Shown piece after piece: positions 5,967-6,419 of a stretch of DNA of 6,419 bases. Numbering within the stretch: position 1 is the first letter of the stretch; each line of letters begins with the position of its first letter. The notes below the pieces were generated by a model. It was given only the letters and a program-made list of their open reading frames with translations, did no database searches and was not told the origin of the DNA. Made by a program: the position numbers and the translations under genes. Source of the stretch: Trichodesmium sp. MAG_R04 (GTDB lineage Bacteria; Cyanobacteriota; Cyanobacteriia; Cyanobacteriales; Microcoleaceae); the NCBI GenBank assembly GCA_023356515.1, contig JAKQYG010000242.1, forward strand, positions 1 to 6,419, given 5' to 3'.

Positions 5967-6419
5967 TTACTTACAAACTTCCTCTAAACTATTTAAATTA
6001 TTTCTCATCGCAGTGAAATAATATTCTGGGTCTAAGGAACCACTATTCATTGGATTTAATTTTTTGAGTGGTAATTTAAGATCTTTTGCAATTTTTTCCA
6101 TGCGACTATCATTAAATCCAATTTCTGCAAGTAAACCTTTGACTTCATATTCTTTAGTTGTATTTATTACTCTTTGAACATCCCCAGGTGTAATATAGTC
6201 TTGTGGCAATTCCACAACTGATATTTGTTGTAAATTATAGCGTTTTGCCAGATAGGGATAGGCATCGTGAAATGCAATAAATTTACATCCTTTAAAGGCA
6301 GCTAAACGAGTTTTAAATTCTTGGTCAAGTTGCTGTAATTTTTGCAGATAAATACTAGCATTTGCCTGATAAGTAGTTGCATTATTAGGGTTAGCTTTAA
6401 CTAAGCCATCGCGAATATT
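5967..6419 (-). CDS. znuA: ZnuA, zinc-binding periplasmic protein of ABC importer (C-terminal 150 residues, partial)
   Basis: The frame is open from the right edge (6419) to a TAA at 5967-5969; the N-terminal half, signal peptide and His-rich loop lie outside the window. It is a cluster A-I (ZnuA/MntC) solute-binding protein, which captures the metal in the periplasm and hands it to ZnuB. The visible part holds AFHDAYPYLAKRYNL, whose histidine (visible residue 51, codon 6267-6269) is the third metal ligand in zinc-type members; manganese-type members usually have Glu there. SGSLDPEYYF near the end carries the conserved Asp region (D130), followed by the closing helix MRNNLNSLEEV. Two cysteines are visible, C45 six residues before the ligand histidine and C149 next to last; a disulfide is possible but unproven. 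The promoter and any Zur box would be beyond the window. Confidence 0.92.
   Translation of the reverse strand, partial: NIRDGLVKANPNNATTYQANASIYLQKLQQLDQEFKTRLAAFKGCKFIAFHDAYPYLAKRYNLQQISVVELPQDYITPGDVQRVINTTKEYEVKGLLAEIGFNDSRMEKIAKDLKLPLKKLNPMNSGSLDPEYYFTAMRNNLNSLEEVCK

Overview
The window looks like chromosomal DNA from an AT-rich, probably filamentous cyanobacterium. Four things point that way. The suf genes run in the cyanobacterial order (sufC, sufD, sufS). The octamer GCGATCGC, the cyanobacterial HIP1 site, occurs three times, far more than chance allows at this base composition. Spacers between genes are long and AT-rich. One spacer carries a short GC-rich hairpin of the type scattered through such genomes. 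The genus cannot be fixed from this sequence.

Left part, plus strand: the last codons of sufC (1-95), then sufD (101-1504) five bases later. A 248-base spacer follows, then sufS (1753-3015). These genes make the SUF iron-sulfur cluster machine: SufS takes sulfur from cysteine, and SufB (expected upstream of the window), SufC and SufD form the ATP-driven scaffold on which clusters are built. After a further 270-base spacer comes a small gene (3286-3663) for a membrane-anchored protein with a DUF4177-like domain of unknown function. It ends before a stem-loop that looks like a terminator (3728-3755).

Right part, minus strand, convergent with the left part: reading leftward, znuA (partial, entering from the right edge, ends at 5967), znuC (4910-5671, best start TTG) and znuB (3829-4647). 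They encode the binding protein, ATPase and permease of a high-affinity zinc-type ABC importer. The three genes are not tightly packed; non-coding gaps of about 295 and 262 bases separate them.

The most notable non-coding signal is a perfect 28-base palindrome at 5850-5877, between znuA and znuC. On the znu strand a run of six T follows it directly, so it resembles an intrinsic terminator or attenuator that would let znuA be made in excess over znuCB. A degenerate copy lies 86 bases away (5771-5794) and keeps one stem base pair by a compensating double change.

No phage, transposase, CRISPR array, tRNA, rRNA or clear novel multi-gene system was seen. The least understood protein is the DUF4177-like one; the rest is recognisable housekeeping and metal uptake.
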